Assembly (NCBI GenBank): GCA_965554225.1
Contig: CBEVZC010000062.1
Span: 1-17,159 of the forward strand
Length of the DNA stretch: 17,159 nt
DNA from: BMS3ABIN04 sp965554225
Lineage (GTDB): Bacteria > Bacteroidota > Ignavibacteria > Ignavibacteriales > Melioribacteraceae
Direction of reading: 5' to 3'
Positions 8,296-15,695 of this stretch are shown here, piece after piece. The position numbers and the translations under genes were made by a program. A model generated the notes under the pieces. The model searched no databases and was not told where the DNA came from. It saw nothing but the letters and a program-made list of their open reading frames with translations. The stretch's first letter is position 1, and each line of letters starts with the position of its first letter.

Positions 8296-8730
8296 ATGGA
8301 AAAATTGAGAACTATATTTTTAATAGCAATTGTGGGATTGCTGTTTTATTCTTGTTCATCTTCTGAGGATTCGAAACTTGAACTGTTTACTCCGGAAGCT
8401 TTTGCTTATGACGTAGGGGGAAGCTGGGAGCTTCATGTAACAACAATTGCAAAGGGTTTTGAACAAAAAAAATCCATTGCAAAATATGAAGCTAAACTAA
8501 ATTATTCGCTTGATCTTATTACGCCTAGAAAGGATACGGTTAAATCACTAGTATCCGGCGTGGAAGAACGTTCGGAAGCCGAGCCTTTGGAAGATATAGA
8601 GCTTGAAGCACAAACGGATTTGGATTCTACGTTTTCTGATGGTAACTACATAGTTATAATAAAAGTAAAAGATGAATTATCGAATCAAAGTGCAAGAATA
8701 ACGAAGAAGTTTAATTTATCTAATAAGTAG
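8296..8730 (+). CDS. Small lipoprotein of unknown function
   Basis: The protein is 144 aa. Its signal peptide MEKLRTIFLIAIVGLLFYSC ends at a lipobox-like FYSC with Cys20, followed by Ser-rich and acidic residues. The mature part is mostly beta-strand-like and acidic, and ends DGNYIVIIKVKDELSNQSARITKKFNL, which reads like the last strands of an Ig-like sandwich. No named family is recognised. The ATG stands two bases behind the T-run of the serC terminator and has no Shine-Dalgarno sequence, so expression must depend on read-through or on a transcript starting at or inside the terminator. A later TTG at codon 4 would keep the signal peptide. The frame ends at 8730, where a large inverted repeat begins. 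Confidence 0.7.
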   Translation: MEKLRTIFLIAIVGLLFYSCSSSEDSKLELFTPEAFAYDVGGSWELHVTTIAKGFEQKKSIAKYEAKLNYSLDLITPRKDTVKSLVSGVEERSEAEPLEDIELEAQTDLDSTFSDGNYIVIIKVKDELSNQSARITKKFNLSNK

Positions 8731-8807
8731 TTCAAGCACATTCCGCTAAAGCGGAACTTTGTATCTCCGTGCTTCGTACTCCCAATCCAAAGTAAATGTG
8801 CTTGAAC
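8730..8807. repeat. 78-bp inverted repeat with perfect 13-bp arms
   Basis: GTTCAAGCACATT (8730-8742) and AATGTGCTTGAAC (8795-8807) are perfect reverse complements. Inside lie a second pair, ACTTTG (8756-8761) / CAAAGT (8788-8793), and a small hairpin TTCCGC-TAAA-GCGGAA (8741-8756). It begins on the last base of the lipoprotein stop codon and shares base 8807 with the next element. There is no T-run, so it is not a typical terminator. It may be a relic recombination site or a folded dispersed repeat. Confidence 0.75.
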
Positions 8808-8994
8808 GAAGGCGCTAAACCAAATTGTTTATGAAATCTAAAATAAACCGCTTTAGCGGGGCATCGAGCCAAAACGTGGTTGAACATTTGCTAAACACAA
8901 TTTGGCTCCACCTTTGCGGGATCTTAGTCTTTTTGAGTAAACTCAAAAATCCCCCGCCCTTAATGTGGAACTCCGTTTAGCACCTTCGTTGTGG
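8807..8994 (+). repeat. Element A: attC-like imperfect inverted repeat
   Basis: Outer arms are CGAAGGCGCTAAAC (8807-8820) and GTTTAGCACCTTCG (8975-8988), pairing at 13 of 14 positions. Inner arms are CCAAATTGT (8820-8828) and ACAATTTGG (8897-8905), both perfect; GAGCCAAA (8866-8873) / TTTGGCTC (8901-8908) competes with them. Two further hairpins lie inside: CCGCTTTAGCGG (8848-8859), and TTTTTGAG-TAAA-CTCAAAAA (8930-8949) flanked by GCGGGAT/ATCCCCCGC. The right edge is C-GTTGTGG (8988-8994), like the right edges of elements B, C and D. The left box GCTAAAC matches the attC consensus RYYYAAC at 6 of 7 positions. At 188 bp it is long for an attC site, and it is the weakest of the four matches. 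Confidence 0.5.
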
Positions 8995-9000
8995 GTAATA

Positions 9001-9159
9001 TCAATTTGAAAATTCATAAAATAAAAACCAATCGTTTTTCCCATGCTGATCTATTTAAAATATTCTGGATATGTAATTTCAAATCAATTAATTAGTATAT
9101 TGGCATTAAATCTAAAATATGATTTGCTTATTGATAATTTAGTATAATAAAAAATTAAT
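9001..9159 (+). other. Gene-free AT-rich leader of cassette 1
   Basis: There is no ORF and no convincing hairpin. TATAAT at 9143-9148 lies only 11 nt before the ATG at 9160 and lacks a well-spaced -35 box, so it is not called as a promoter. Together with 8731-9000 it makes a 429-base stretch without a gene, the first 270 bases of which are the folded repeats. Confidence 0.5.
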
Positions 9160-12120
9160 ATGAAACAGATCTCTTTACAATTCTTAATAATTATTCTCTC
9201 AAGCCTTTTAACCATATGTGGTCAGTCTGTATATAATCAGATGCCTAAGGACCAAGAAGCGCAATACTTCACTTCAGAAACCTTTAACATAAAGGCTGAC
9301 GACGGAAAGACCGATGTATCAGAAGCACTTCAACTTGCGATAAATAAACTTAAAAAGGAAAAGAATTTTGGGGTTCTTTTCATCCCAGATGGGAAGTATC
9401 TCATTAGTAAAACAATTTATATTCCTAAAGCAATTCGCATTATAGGATACGGAAAAAATCGTCCTGAATTTATCCTGGGAAAAAACACGACTGGTTTTCG
9501 TGAAGAAAATAATTATATGTTTTGGTTTACCAACAATTTAGTTGAAAATGGTCAACTGCCGAAAGATGCTAGTGCTGGCACATTTTATAGTGCCATTACA
9601 AATATTGATTTCCGAATTGGAGAAGGCAATACAAAAGCCATTGCGCTTCGCACCCATTTTGCTCAAAATAGTTTTGTGAGCCATTGCAACTTTTATATAG
9701 GTGATGGGTATGCTGGAATTTACGATTTAGGAAATGAAATTGAAGATCTTAAATTTTATGGAGGTGAATATGGGATTTCTACATCCAGAACATCGCCGGG
9801 ATGGCCCTTAATGATGATCGATCTTTATTTTGAAAGCCAGCGAAAAGCAGCCATTATAAGCCGAAATACTGGAATGGCCATTGTTTCCATGCATGTGAAG
9901 GATGCACCGGTAGCTGTTGAACTACAGCAAGGGGTATCAGACAGATTATTCATGGAAAACTGTCTTTTTGAGAACGTGAATAAAGGCGTAGTAGTTGGCG
10001 TTGAAAAGGAAGCTGACAGCCAAATAAATTTAGTTAATGTTACCTGCAATAATGTAGATGTGCCGGTGCATTTCTCTCCTAGTGGAAAAAACATTACGGG
10101 AAAAGGAAATAAATATCTTATCAACAACTTTGTATATGGTTTGGTGATGGATGATATGATGGATGATTCCAAGTATAAAACGGTCACCGATATAACCACC
10201 GTTGATGTGGTGCCCCAAAAGTTGGACAGGGTTATACCGGATCTGCCTCCCGTGGACACCTGGGTAAATGTCAAAGATTTTGGAGCTTTGGGTGATGGCA
10301 AAACAGATGACACCCAGGCCATCAAAGAAGCTATTGCCAAGCATAACGTCATTTATCTGCCAGTTGGTTGGTATCGAGTCACTGAAACAATCAAACTAAA
10401 TAAAGGATCTATTTTAATTGGTTTGCACCCATACGCCACACAGTTAATAATCGATGAAAGTGAGGCTAATTTTAGCGGGTTTGGATCACCAGTCCCTGTG
10501 TTGGAATCATCAGAAGGAGGGAATAATATAATTAACGGAATTGGTATTAATACAGGTGCCTACAACTACCGTGCTGTTGGACTAAAGTGGATGGCAAATC
10601 AGAGCTCCATGATCAATGATGTGAAGTTTGTAGGGGGTCATGGCCGCATGGCAAAACCAGGAGAACCATTTCATAGAAGCATTCGAGACCAAAAGATCAG
10701 CAGTCCTTCAGAGCCTGTTTTTACCCGTGGAATGGATCAGGCCTGGGACAATCAGTACTGGAGTCTCTGGGTTACCAATAATGGTGGTGGAATACTCAAG
10801 GATATTTGGAGTGCTAACACATATGCAAGCGCAGGATTATACATCAGCAACACCTACACCCCAGGAAAAGTGTATGCCATGTCATTAGAACACCATGTGC
10901 GACAAGAAGCTCGTATGAACAATGTAGCTAAATGGAATTTCTATGCTTTTCAATTCGAGGAAGAAGGCAGAGAAGGGAAAAAAGCCCAAACCCTAGATAT
11001 AAATAATTCTCATGACCTCATGTTTGCCAATTTCTGGATGTACCGGACAATTCGTGTGAACGCGTTACGGCCTTGGGGCGTGAAAGTATCCAACAGCTAC
11101 AATATTGATTTTCGAAATATGCGCAGCTGGACGCAGATTTTGCAATTACCGGAACGAACTATTTTCGATATGGACAAAAACTTGATTGTATATCCGGGAG
11201 ATTTTGCCAGAGCAACAATAACTGGAAAGGAAAAATCCAGCAAAAATGGATGTTCCAATAATATTGCAGAGAAATTAGGCTTTGGCTATGAATTCGCAAC
11301 AGGTACAGTTTCTGATAGTAAAGGAAATGTTTACTTCTGCGAAAACCAACAGAAGCGTGTATACAAATGGTCAGCTGAAACCAACACAATATCAATCTAT
11401 GCAGACTACCCTTTTAAGCCTCTTTCGCTCGCTGTTGACACCCAAGATAATTTAATTGTTATCTGCCGTTACGATCCACAACCAGGCTTTGAGGGTGATG
11501 AACAAGCAAAAACAATCGAAACACTGCCAGACAATAATCCCTATTATAGTGGTTGGGGGAATGGAGGCTGGGCATGTTTGGCTTATGCCATAAATCCAAA
11601 TAATGTGGATGACATGCAGGAGTTAAAGCTTAAGAAAACGAATGAGGTGAAAAATGTAGAACGAGTAATTCACCCTACACACCGATGGAGGGAAAATTTT
11701 GAGGAAGTAGCAACAAGTATCCCTGAAACAAGCTTTCTAGCGCCTGACGGTGTTACAATTATTCCCAATACTTTTGATCTCGCGCGCTCAGTGCAGCTTA
11801 TGGCAGTTACCCCGAACCAAACCAATCCTGTTTATGTGACCCATGAAGACCACAAAATTACCTACCGCTTTGATGTAGACGAGAATGGAATGCTTTCAAA
11901 TATGAGTGAATTTGTAAAACGCGGTGAGTACAGCAATGTAGTTGACAGTTCGGGTAATTTGTATTTAGCCGAAGGGCAAATACTTATTTTAAATAATAAT
12001 GGAAGTGAAATTAAGCGGATCAGCCTGGATGAACGCATACAATCAATGACATGGGGAGGTAAAGATAAAAATGAGCTATTTGTAACTACAAGCACCGCAT
12101 TTTACAAGGTTAAATTGTAA
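9160..12120 (+). CDS. Large secreted protein with two pectate-lyase-3-type beta-helix domains and a propeller-like C-terminus
   Basis: The protein is 986 aa. A hydrophobic N-terminus (residues 1-20) is a signal peptide; LTIC at 17-20 resembles a lipobox but Ile before Cys is unusual, so lipidation is doubtful. A first beta-helix starts near residue 41 with the polygalacturonase-like pattern ADDGKTDVSEALQLAINKL...VLFIPDGKYLISKTI. A second starts at 368 with WVNVKDFGALGDGKTDDTQAIKEAI...VIYLPVGWYRV, the textbook opening of Pectate_lyase_3 domains. Two tandem beta-helices recall GH55 beta-1,3-glucanases. From about 700 on, repeated strands such as VSDSKGNVYFCENQQKRVYKW and LAVDTQDNLIVICRYDP look like an SMP-30/NHL-type propeller. 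It is probably an extracellular polysaccharide-active enzyme or binder; catalytic residues could not be assigned. G+C varies but is visibly higher than in neighbours (one sampled line, 10741-10800, is about 48%), suggesting a different source. Confidence 0.8.
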   Translation: MKQISLQFLIIILSSLLTICGQSVYNQMPKDQEAQYFTSETFNIKADDGKTDVSEALQLAINKLKKEKNFGVLFIPDGKYLISKTIYIPKAIRIIGYGKNRPEFILGKNTTGFREENNYMFWFTNNLVENGQLPKDASAGTFYSAITNIDFRIGEGNTKAIALRTHFAQNSFVSHCNFYIGDGYAGIYDLGNEIEDLKFYGGEYGISTSRTSPGWPLMMIDLYFESQRKAAIISRNTGMAIVSMHVKDAPVAVELQQGVSDRLFMENCLFENVNKGVVVGVEKEADSQINLVNVTCNNVDVPVHFSPSGKNITGKGNKYLINNFVYGLVMDDMMDDSKYKTVTDITTVDVVPQKLDRVIPDLPPVDTWVNVKDFGALGDGKTDDTQAIKEAIAKHNVIYLPVGWYRVTETIKLNKGSILIGLHPYATQLIIDESEANFSGFGSPVPVLESSEGGNNIINGIGINTGAYNYRAVGLKWMANQSSMINDVKFVGGHGRMAKPGEPFHRSIRDQKISSPSEPVFTRGMDQAWDNQYWSLWVTNNGGGILKDIWSANTYASAGLYISNTYTPGKVYAMSLEHHVRQEARMNNVAKWNFYAFQFEEEGREGKKAQTLDINNSHDLMFANFWMYRTIRVNALRPWGVKVSNSYNIDFRNMRSWTQILQLPERTIFDMDKNLIVYPGDFARATITGKEKSSKNGCSNNIAEKLGFGYEFATGTVSDSKGNVYFCENQQKRVYKWSAETNTISIYADYPFKPLSLAVDTQDNLIVICRYDPQPGFEGDEQAKTIETLPDNNPYYSGWGNGGWACLAYAINPNNVDDMQELKLKKTNEVKNVERVIHPTHRWRENFEEVATSIPETSFLAPDGVTIIPNTFDLARSVQLMAVTPNQTNPVYVTHEDHKITYRFDVDENGMLSNMSEFVKRGEYSNVVDSSGNLYLAEGQILILNNNGSEIKRISLDERIQSMTWGGKDKNELFVTTSTAFYKVKL

Positions 12121-12175
12121 TATGCATCTTGGCAATTGAGGATATTTTCCGATAAATTTTTTTAAATAATAAACT

Positions 12176-12230
12176 ACCCAAAACAAAGTATATAAGCCAT
12201 TAAAACGGCTCATATACAAGACCGTTGAGC
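12176..12230 (+). repeat. Element B: compact attC-like site
   Basis: The stem GTATATAAGCC (12188-12198) / GGCTCATATAC (12207-12217) pairs at 10 of 11 positions with an 8-nt loop. The left side has ACCCAAAAC, close to the RYYYAAC box. The right side ends in GTTGAGC (12224-12230), a perfect GTTRRRY core. The length of about 55 bp matches the shortest known attC sites. The right arm CATATAC...CGTTGAG matches element D at 15 of 20 positions. Confidence 0.6.
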
Positions 12231-12243
12231 GTCATTAAACAAA

Positions 12244-12248
12244 AGGAG
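12244..12248 (+). promoter_or_regulatory. Ribosome binding site that decides the metallopeptidase start
   Basis: AGGAG lies 6 nt before the TTG at 12255. It moves the start away from the in-frame TTG at 12225, which belongs to the GTTGAGC core of element B. Confidence 0.8.
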
Positions 12249-12254
12249 AATAAA

Positions 12255-13580
12255 TTGAAAAACATTAAAAAAGTTTTAGTCTTATTGATTACAATTTATT
12301 TATTGGGTTGTAATTCTACTGTAGCAAAAAGCAGTTCGGTTAAAATCAGTAAAAGTCAATTACAGAAATATGAAAATATTTTTAACGATTTAAAAGAATA
12401 TTTAACAAAAGAAAATGGAAAACTCTGGAACCATCAACTCTATGGACCTATTCTTTTAGTAAATCAGGAAAATAGAATAATTATTGCAAATGAAAAAGAT
12501 GAAAAAGGAATTTTGTCAAAACAAGGTCAGCTTTACATTGGAATTTTACCAGACAAAATTAACATTTCAAACACTTCGCTGAATTGGAATGGAAAAAGAT
12601 GGACAATGGTTATGTTGCCCTTGCCGGAAGATTATAACGAAAGATTAAATTTATTGATACACGAACTGTTCCACAGAATTCAACCCAAAGTGGGATTTGC
12701 TCATTTACCCCGAACAAATTGCAATCATTTGGATAAACTTTACGGCAGAATTTATCTGAAACTGGAATTGGAAGCGCTTAAAAAAGCATTAGCAAGCAAG
12801 GATGAAATGATTCAAAGAGAGCATATTAAAAATGCCTTACTTTTTAGATTATACAGACAGCAATTATTTCCCGAAGCAAAAGAAAACGAAAATTCATTGG
12901 AGCTTAATGAAGGTCTGGCAGAATATACAGGAACAATATTAAGCGGTAGAAATGACAAAGATTTAAGAGAACATTATTCCCAAGCTATAGATGTTTTATT
13001 TACAAACCCGACTTTTGTCAGGTCATTTGCTTACCGCACCATTCCTGTTTACGGGTATTTTATGAAGCAAAAAGATGAAAACTGGAATAAAAAAATTGAC
13101 GAAAACAGTAATCTCACAGATTTTATTAAAGCCTTTTATAACATATCACTTCCTGATAATTTAAAGGATGTTATCACTCAAGTTCAAAATGAATATAATT
13201 ATGATAGCATAGCAAAAGAGGAAACGGAAAGGGCACAAAAGCAAAAGGAACTCATCGCAAAACTTGATGACAAATTTCAAAATAATCCCATATTCGCAAT
13301 CCCCTTTCAAAAAAATATGAGTATTAATTTTAATCCGGGCAACCTGATTCCCTACAAAAATTTGGGTACGGTTTATCCTAATTTAAGAGTTACTGACGAT
13401 TGGGGAATTTTATCAGTTAAAAAAGGAGCATTGCTGGATAAAAATTGGAAAGCGGTCATTGTTTCTAAACCCACAAAAATTACTGATAAAATAATTGAAG
13501 GAGATGGTTGGCAACTAAAATTGAACAAAAGTTGGAAATTAATTAAAATCGGAAATAATTATACATTGAAAAAGAAATAA
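12255..13580 (+). CDS. HExxH zinc metallopeptidase-like lipoprotein
   Basis: The protein is 441 aa from the TTG at 12255, chosen because AGGAG lies 6 nt upstream and because the protein then opens as a clean lipoprotein signal, MKNIKKVLVLLITIYLLGC, with Cys19. The zinc motif LLIHELFHRIQ places HExxH at His136-Glu137-His140. About 80 residues later LELNEGLAEYTG offers Glu219 or Glu223 as the third zinc ligand, the gluzincin arrangement. A Lys/Glu/Gln-rich helical stretch follows (about 310-345), then a beta-rich C-terminal domain. It is predicted to be anchored in the envelope and to cut peptides or proteins; the substrate is unknown. It is the only gene of cassette 2, flanked by elements B and C, which fits horizontal acquisition. 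Confidence 0.8.
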   Translation: MKNIKKVLVLLITIYLLGCNSTVAKSSSVKISKSQLQKYENIFNDLKEYLTKENGKLWNHQLYGPILLVNQENRIIIANEKDEKGILSKQGQLYIGILPDKINISNTSLNWNGKRWTMVMLPLPEDYNERLNLLIHELFHRIQPKVGFAHLPRTNCNHLDKLYGRIYLKLELEALKKALASKDEMIQREHIKNALLFRLYRQQLFPEAKENENSLELNEGLAEYTGTILSGRNDKDLREHYSQAIDVLFTNPTFVRSFAYRTIPVYGYFMKQKDENWNKKIDENSNLTDFIKAFYNISLPDNLKDVITQVQNEYNYDSIAKEETERAQKQKELIAKLDDKFQNNPIFAIPFQKNMSINFNPGNLIPYKNLGTVYPNLRVTDDWGILSVKKGALLDKNWKAVIVSKPTKITDKIIEGDGWQLKLNKSWKLIKIGNNYTLKKK

Positions 13581-13585
13581 CGAAT

Positions 13586-13715
13586 GCCCAACAATGTATA
13601 AAAATAATAGCCGAGATAGCAGTAAAATCAAGGGCTTTAGTCCGCTTCAACTTTCTTGTAACTTGACAGGAAAGTGCCACGCAATCGGCTACTATTCGTA
13701 TACTCACCGTTGTGC
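13586..13715 (+). repeat. Element C: attC-like site
   Basis: The left box GCCCAAC (13586-13592) is a perfect RYYYAAC and pairs at 6 of 7 positions with the right box GTTGTGC (13709-13715), which fits GTTRRRY at 6 of 7. Next inward, TATA and AATAATAGCCGA (13603-13614) pair with TCGGCTACTATT (13685-13696) at 11 of 12 positions and with TATA (13699-13702). The centre holds ACTTTC (13650-13655) / GAAAGT (13670-13675). Length is 130 bp, within the normal attC range. It starts 5 nt after the metallopeptidase stop codon. No T-run follows. Confidence 0.65.
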
Positions 13716-13785
13716 ATAATTAAAGAAAACCAAAAAGTATAAAAGATTCGAAAATCCGTATAGGGATTTATAACACGTTCACTCT

Positions 13786-13793
13786 TAACTTTG
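13786..13793 (+). promoter_or_regulatory. Candidate Bacteroidota-type promoter (-7 box) of the SDR operon
   Basis: TAACTTTG matches the Bacteroidota -7 consensus TAnnTTTG and lies 34 nt before the ATG at 13828. No good TTTG -33 box stands at the right distance. A small hairpin AAATCC (13752-13757) / GGATTT (13764-13769) lies just upstream and could be a regulator site. Confidence 0.35.
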
Positions 13794-13816
13794 TTTTATT
13801 CTTTTAAACAATAAAA

Positions 13817-13822
13817 AAGAGG
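13817..13822 (+). promoter_or_regulatory. Ribosome binding site that decides the SDR start
   Basis: AAGAGG lies 5 nt before the ATG at 13828. The in-frame GTG at 13822 overlaps this site and is therefore not the start. Confidence 0.75.
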
Positions 13823-13827
13823 TGATA

Positions 13828-14778
13828 ATGAATACAAATAAATTCGGTAAAAAAGGGTGGACACCTGATAGAATTGGGAATTTAAAAGGCAAAACATACA
13901 TCATAACAGGTACTACAAGCGGTACAGGATTTGAAGCAGCGAAAATATTGCTGTCGAAGAGAGCAAAAGTGGTGATGTTGAACCGTAATCCAAAAAAATC
14001 CGAGGACACCATTGCCGCTTTAAAGCAAGAACTGGGCAATAACATAGATGTAAGTAATATAATTATGGATTTGGCTTCACTAGCTTCTGTAAGAAAAGCT
14101 GCAGAAAAAGTTCTTAAAACTGTTCCTCAAATTGATGCGTTGATGTGTAACGCTGCCATTGCTCAAGTACCAAAACAAACATTTACTGTTGATGGCTTTG
14201 AAAGTCAGATGGGTGTAAACCACTATGGTAACTTTTTACTACAAGGACTACTTTACCCACGAATCGAAGCATCCAAAGGACGTATCGTTACTGTAGGAAG
14301 TATGGGTTATAATTTAGGTATTAAAACAATACAGTTTGATGATATGAATTGGGATAAAAACTACAGTCCTAATGGTGTTTACAGCCAAAGCAAATTAGCA
14401 CAAATTATGTGTGTTTATGAATTACAAGAAAGATTAAAAAATGCCGGCAAAACAGATGTAAAAGTGTACGCTTGCCATCCAGGCGCTTCCCGAACATCAC
14501 TGATTAAAACCAGCGGCAGTTTAATGACTCGCTTCGTTTGGAAATTGATGACATTGTCTCCGATAGTACAATCAGCTGAAAAAGGTGCTTATCCGCAATT
14601 AATGTGTGCAACAGAACCAAAACTTGACCAAAAAGGATTTTATGGTCCTACAGGTAGAAATAACTGGACTGGTCCAGTTGGTGAACATAAATTAGAGCCA
14701 CACGCTAAAGATAAAGCAGTAGCTAAAAGACTGTGGGAAGTTTCAGAAAAAGAAACTGGTATAAAATGGAATATCTAA
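13828..14778 (+). CDS. Short-chain dehydrogenase/reductase, retinol dehydrogenase / protochlorophyllide reductase-like
   Basis: The protein is 316 aa. The classical SDR motifs are in place: TGTTSGTG nucleotide-binding loop (27-34), basic NRNP after the second strand (suggesting NADPH), MCNAA with Asn108, catalytic Ser158 in VGSMG, and YSQSK with Tyr185 and Lys189. PG motif residues follow in CHPGASRTSL. The length and the N-terminal extension (GWTPDRIGNLKGK) resemble the retinol dehydrogenase/protochlorophyllide reductase-like group; the substrate is unknown and a photosynthetic role is not implied. Its 3' end overlaps the AraC gene by 13 nt, so the two are translationally coupled. It is the first gene of cassette 3. 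Confidence 0.92.
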   Translation: MNTNKFGKKGWTPDRIGNLKGKTYIITGTTSGTGFEAAKILLSKRAKVVMLNRNPKKSEDTIAALKQELGNNIDVSNIIMDLASLASVRKAAEKVLKTVPQIDALMCNAAIAQVPKQTFTVDGFESQMGVNHYGNFLLQGLLYPRIEASKGRIVTVGSMGYNLGIKTIQFDDMNWDKNYSPNGVYSQSKLAQIMCVYELQERLKNAGKTDVKVYACHPGASRTSLIKTSGSLMTRFVWKLMTLSPIVQSAEKGAYPQLMCATEPKLDQKGFYGPTGRNNWTGPVGEHKLEPHAKDKAVAKRLWEVSEKETGIKWNI

Positions 14779-15692
14779 ATGTGCAACATTTTAAAACATT
14801 ATCATCCTATTTAGATTATTTGGGACTGCCTAGACCAGAGCATCCAATGCTGAGCGTGTTCAACTCAAAAGGCGACAGTTATCTGCCTTGTCCAAGAGAA
14901 AGTTCGCCTCCAATTACCAATGATTGCTATTCCATTAGTTTTAAAAAATATGTAAAGGGAAATTTAAACTACGGACGAACAAAATATGATTTCACGAATG
15001 GAGCTTTAATTTTCATTTCCCCAAGACAAGTCTTACAGTGGGATAACAGCATAGTATTTGAGCAAAAAGGATTTTCAATCAACTTTCATGAAGATTTTTT
15101 GAAAGGAACAGAATTAGCACATCAAATAAAAAAGTATGGTTTCTTTTCGTATTCGGTAAATGAGGCGTTACACCTTTCACCCAAAGAAGAAAAACAAATA
15201 GAATCAATTGTAGAAAATATTGAAATTGAGTATCAAAATAACCAAGATGTCTTTAGCAAAGAAATCATAATATCTCAATTAGACACGTTATTAAAATATG
15301 CCAATCGATTTTATGAAAGGCAGTTTTTAAATAGGAAAGAAATATCGAATGATTTATTAGAACAATTTAATCAGCATTTAACTGAATATTTTGAATCAGG
15401 ACAATTGCAAGAAAAAGGCATTCCAAATATAGAACAAATAGCAAATGATTTGTCGGTTTCACAACGTTACTTAAGTGATACTCTAAAAAAAGAAACAGGT
15501 AAAACTACAACCGAACATTTACACTTGCATTTAATTGATGAAGCAAAGAATATTTTATTGCAACCCAATAAGAGTATTTCGGAAGTGGCTTATGAATTAG
15601 GGTTTGAATATCCACCCTATTTTTCGAGATTATTCAAAAAGAAAGAAGGTATAAGTCCAACCGAGTATAGAGAAAAATATAAATTGAATTAA
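14766..15692 (+). CDS. AraC family transcriptional regulator
   Basis: The protein is 308 aa from the ATG at 14766, which overlaps the SDR stop by 13 nt; the in-frame ATG at 14733 lies deep inside the SDR gene and is less likely. The N-terminal part (1-200) is a cupin-like ligand domain with a beta-rich stretch (SFKKYVKGNLNYG, GALIFISPRQVLQW). The C-terminal AraC domain covers about 218-302, with first helix-turn-helix IEQIANDLSVSQRYLSDTLKKETG and second ISEVAYELGFEYPPYFSRLFKKKEG, followed by SPTEYR. The last block is the strongest AraC hallmark. Being coupled to the SDR and membrane genes, it probably activates its own operon in response to a small molecule the SDR acts on; this is an inference from context. 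Confidence 0.93.
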   Translation: MEYLNVQHFKTLSSYLDYLGLPRPEHPMLSVFNSKGDSYLPCPRESSPPITNDCYSISFKKYVKGNLNYGRTKYDFTNGALIFISPRQVLQWDNSIVFEQKGFSINFHEDFLKGTELAHQIKKYGFFSYSVNEALHLSPKEEKQIESIVENIEIEYQNNQDVFSKEIIISQLDTLLKYANRFYERQFLNRKEISNDLLEQFNQHLTEYFESGQLQEKGIPNIEQIANDLSVSQRYLSDTLKKETGKTTTEHLHLHLIDEAKNILLQPNKSISEVAYELGFEYPPYFSRLFKKKEGISPTEYREKYKLN

Positions 15693-15695
15693 ACA

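Noticed and set aside
8730..8807. The 13-bp inverted repeat as a transposon end pair
   Set aside because: Only 78 bp separate the outer edges, there is no transposase and no target duplication was seen around it, so it is described as a folded repeat only.
8730..9000. CRISPR array
   Set aside because: The repeats are inverted and nested, not regularly spaced direct repeats, and no cas genes are present.
9143..9148. TATAAT as promoter of the large secreted-protein gene
   Set aside because: It lies 11 nt before the start codon and has no properly spaced -35 or -33 box.
9825..10352. A 175-aa minus-strand frame, with another overlapping one at 10030-10344, inside the large secreted-protein gene
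   Set aside because: Both lie within a well-supported plus-strand gene with clear domains, have Ser/Thr-rich low-information sequence and show no ribosome binding site; they are shadows of codon bias.
12176..13715. Elements B and C as ordinary rho-independent terminators
   Set aside because: Neither stem is followed by a T-run, both end in the same GTTGWGC box, and their sequences resemble each other, which terminators would not require.
13828..14778. SDR as a true protochlorophyllide reductase
   Set aside because: The resemblance is at the level of the SDR subgroup; no other photosynthesis genes are near and the context is an AraC-controlled operon.
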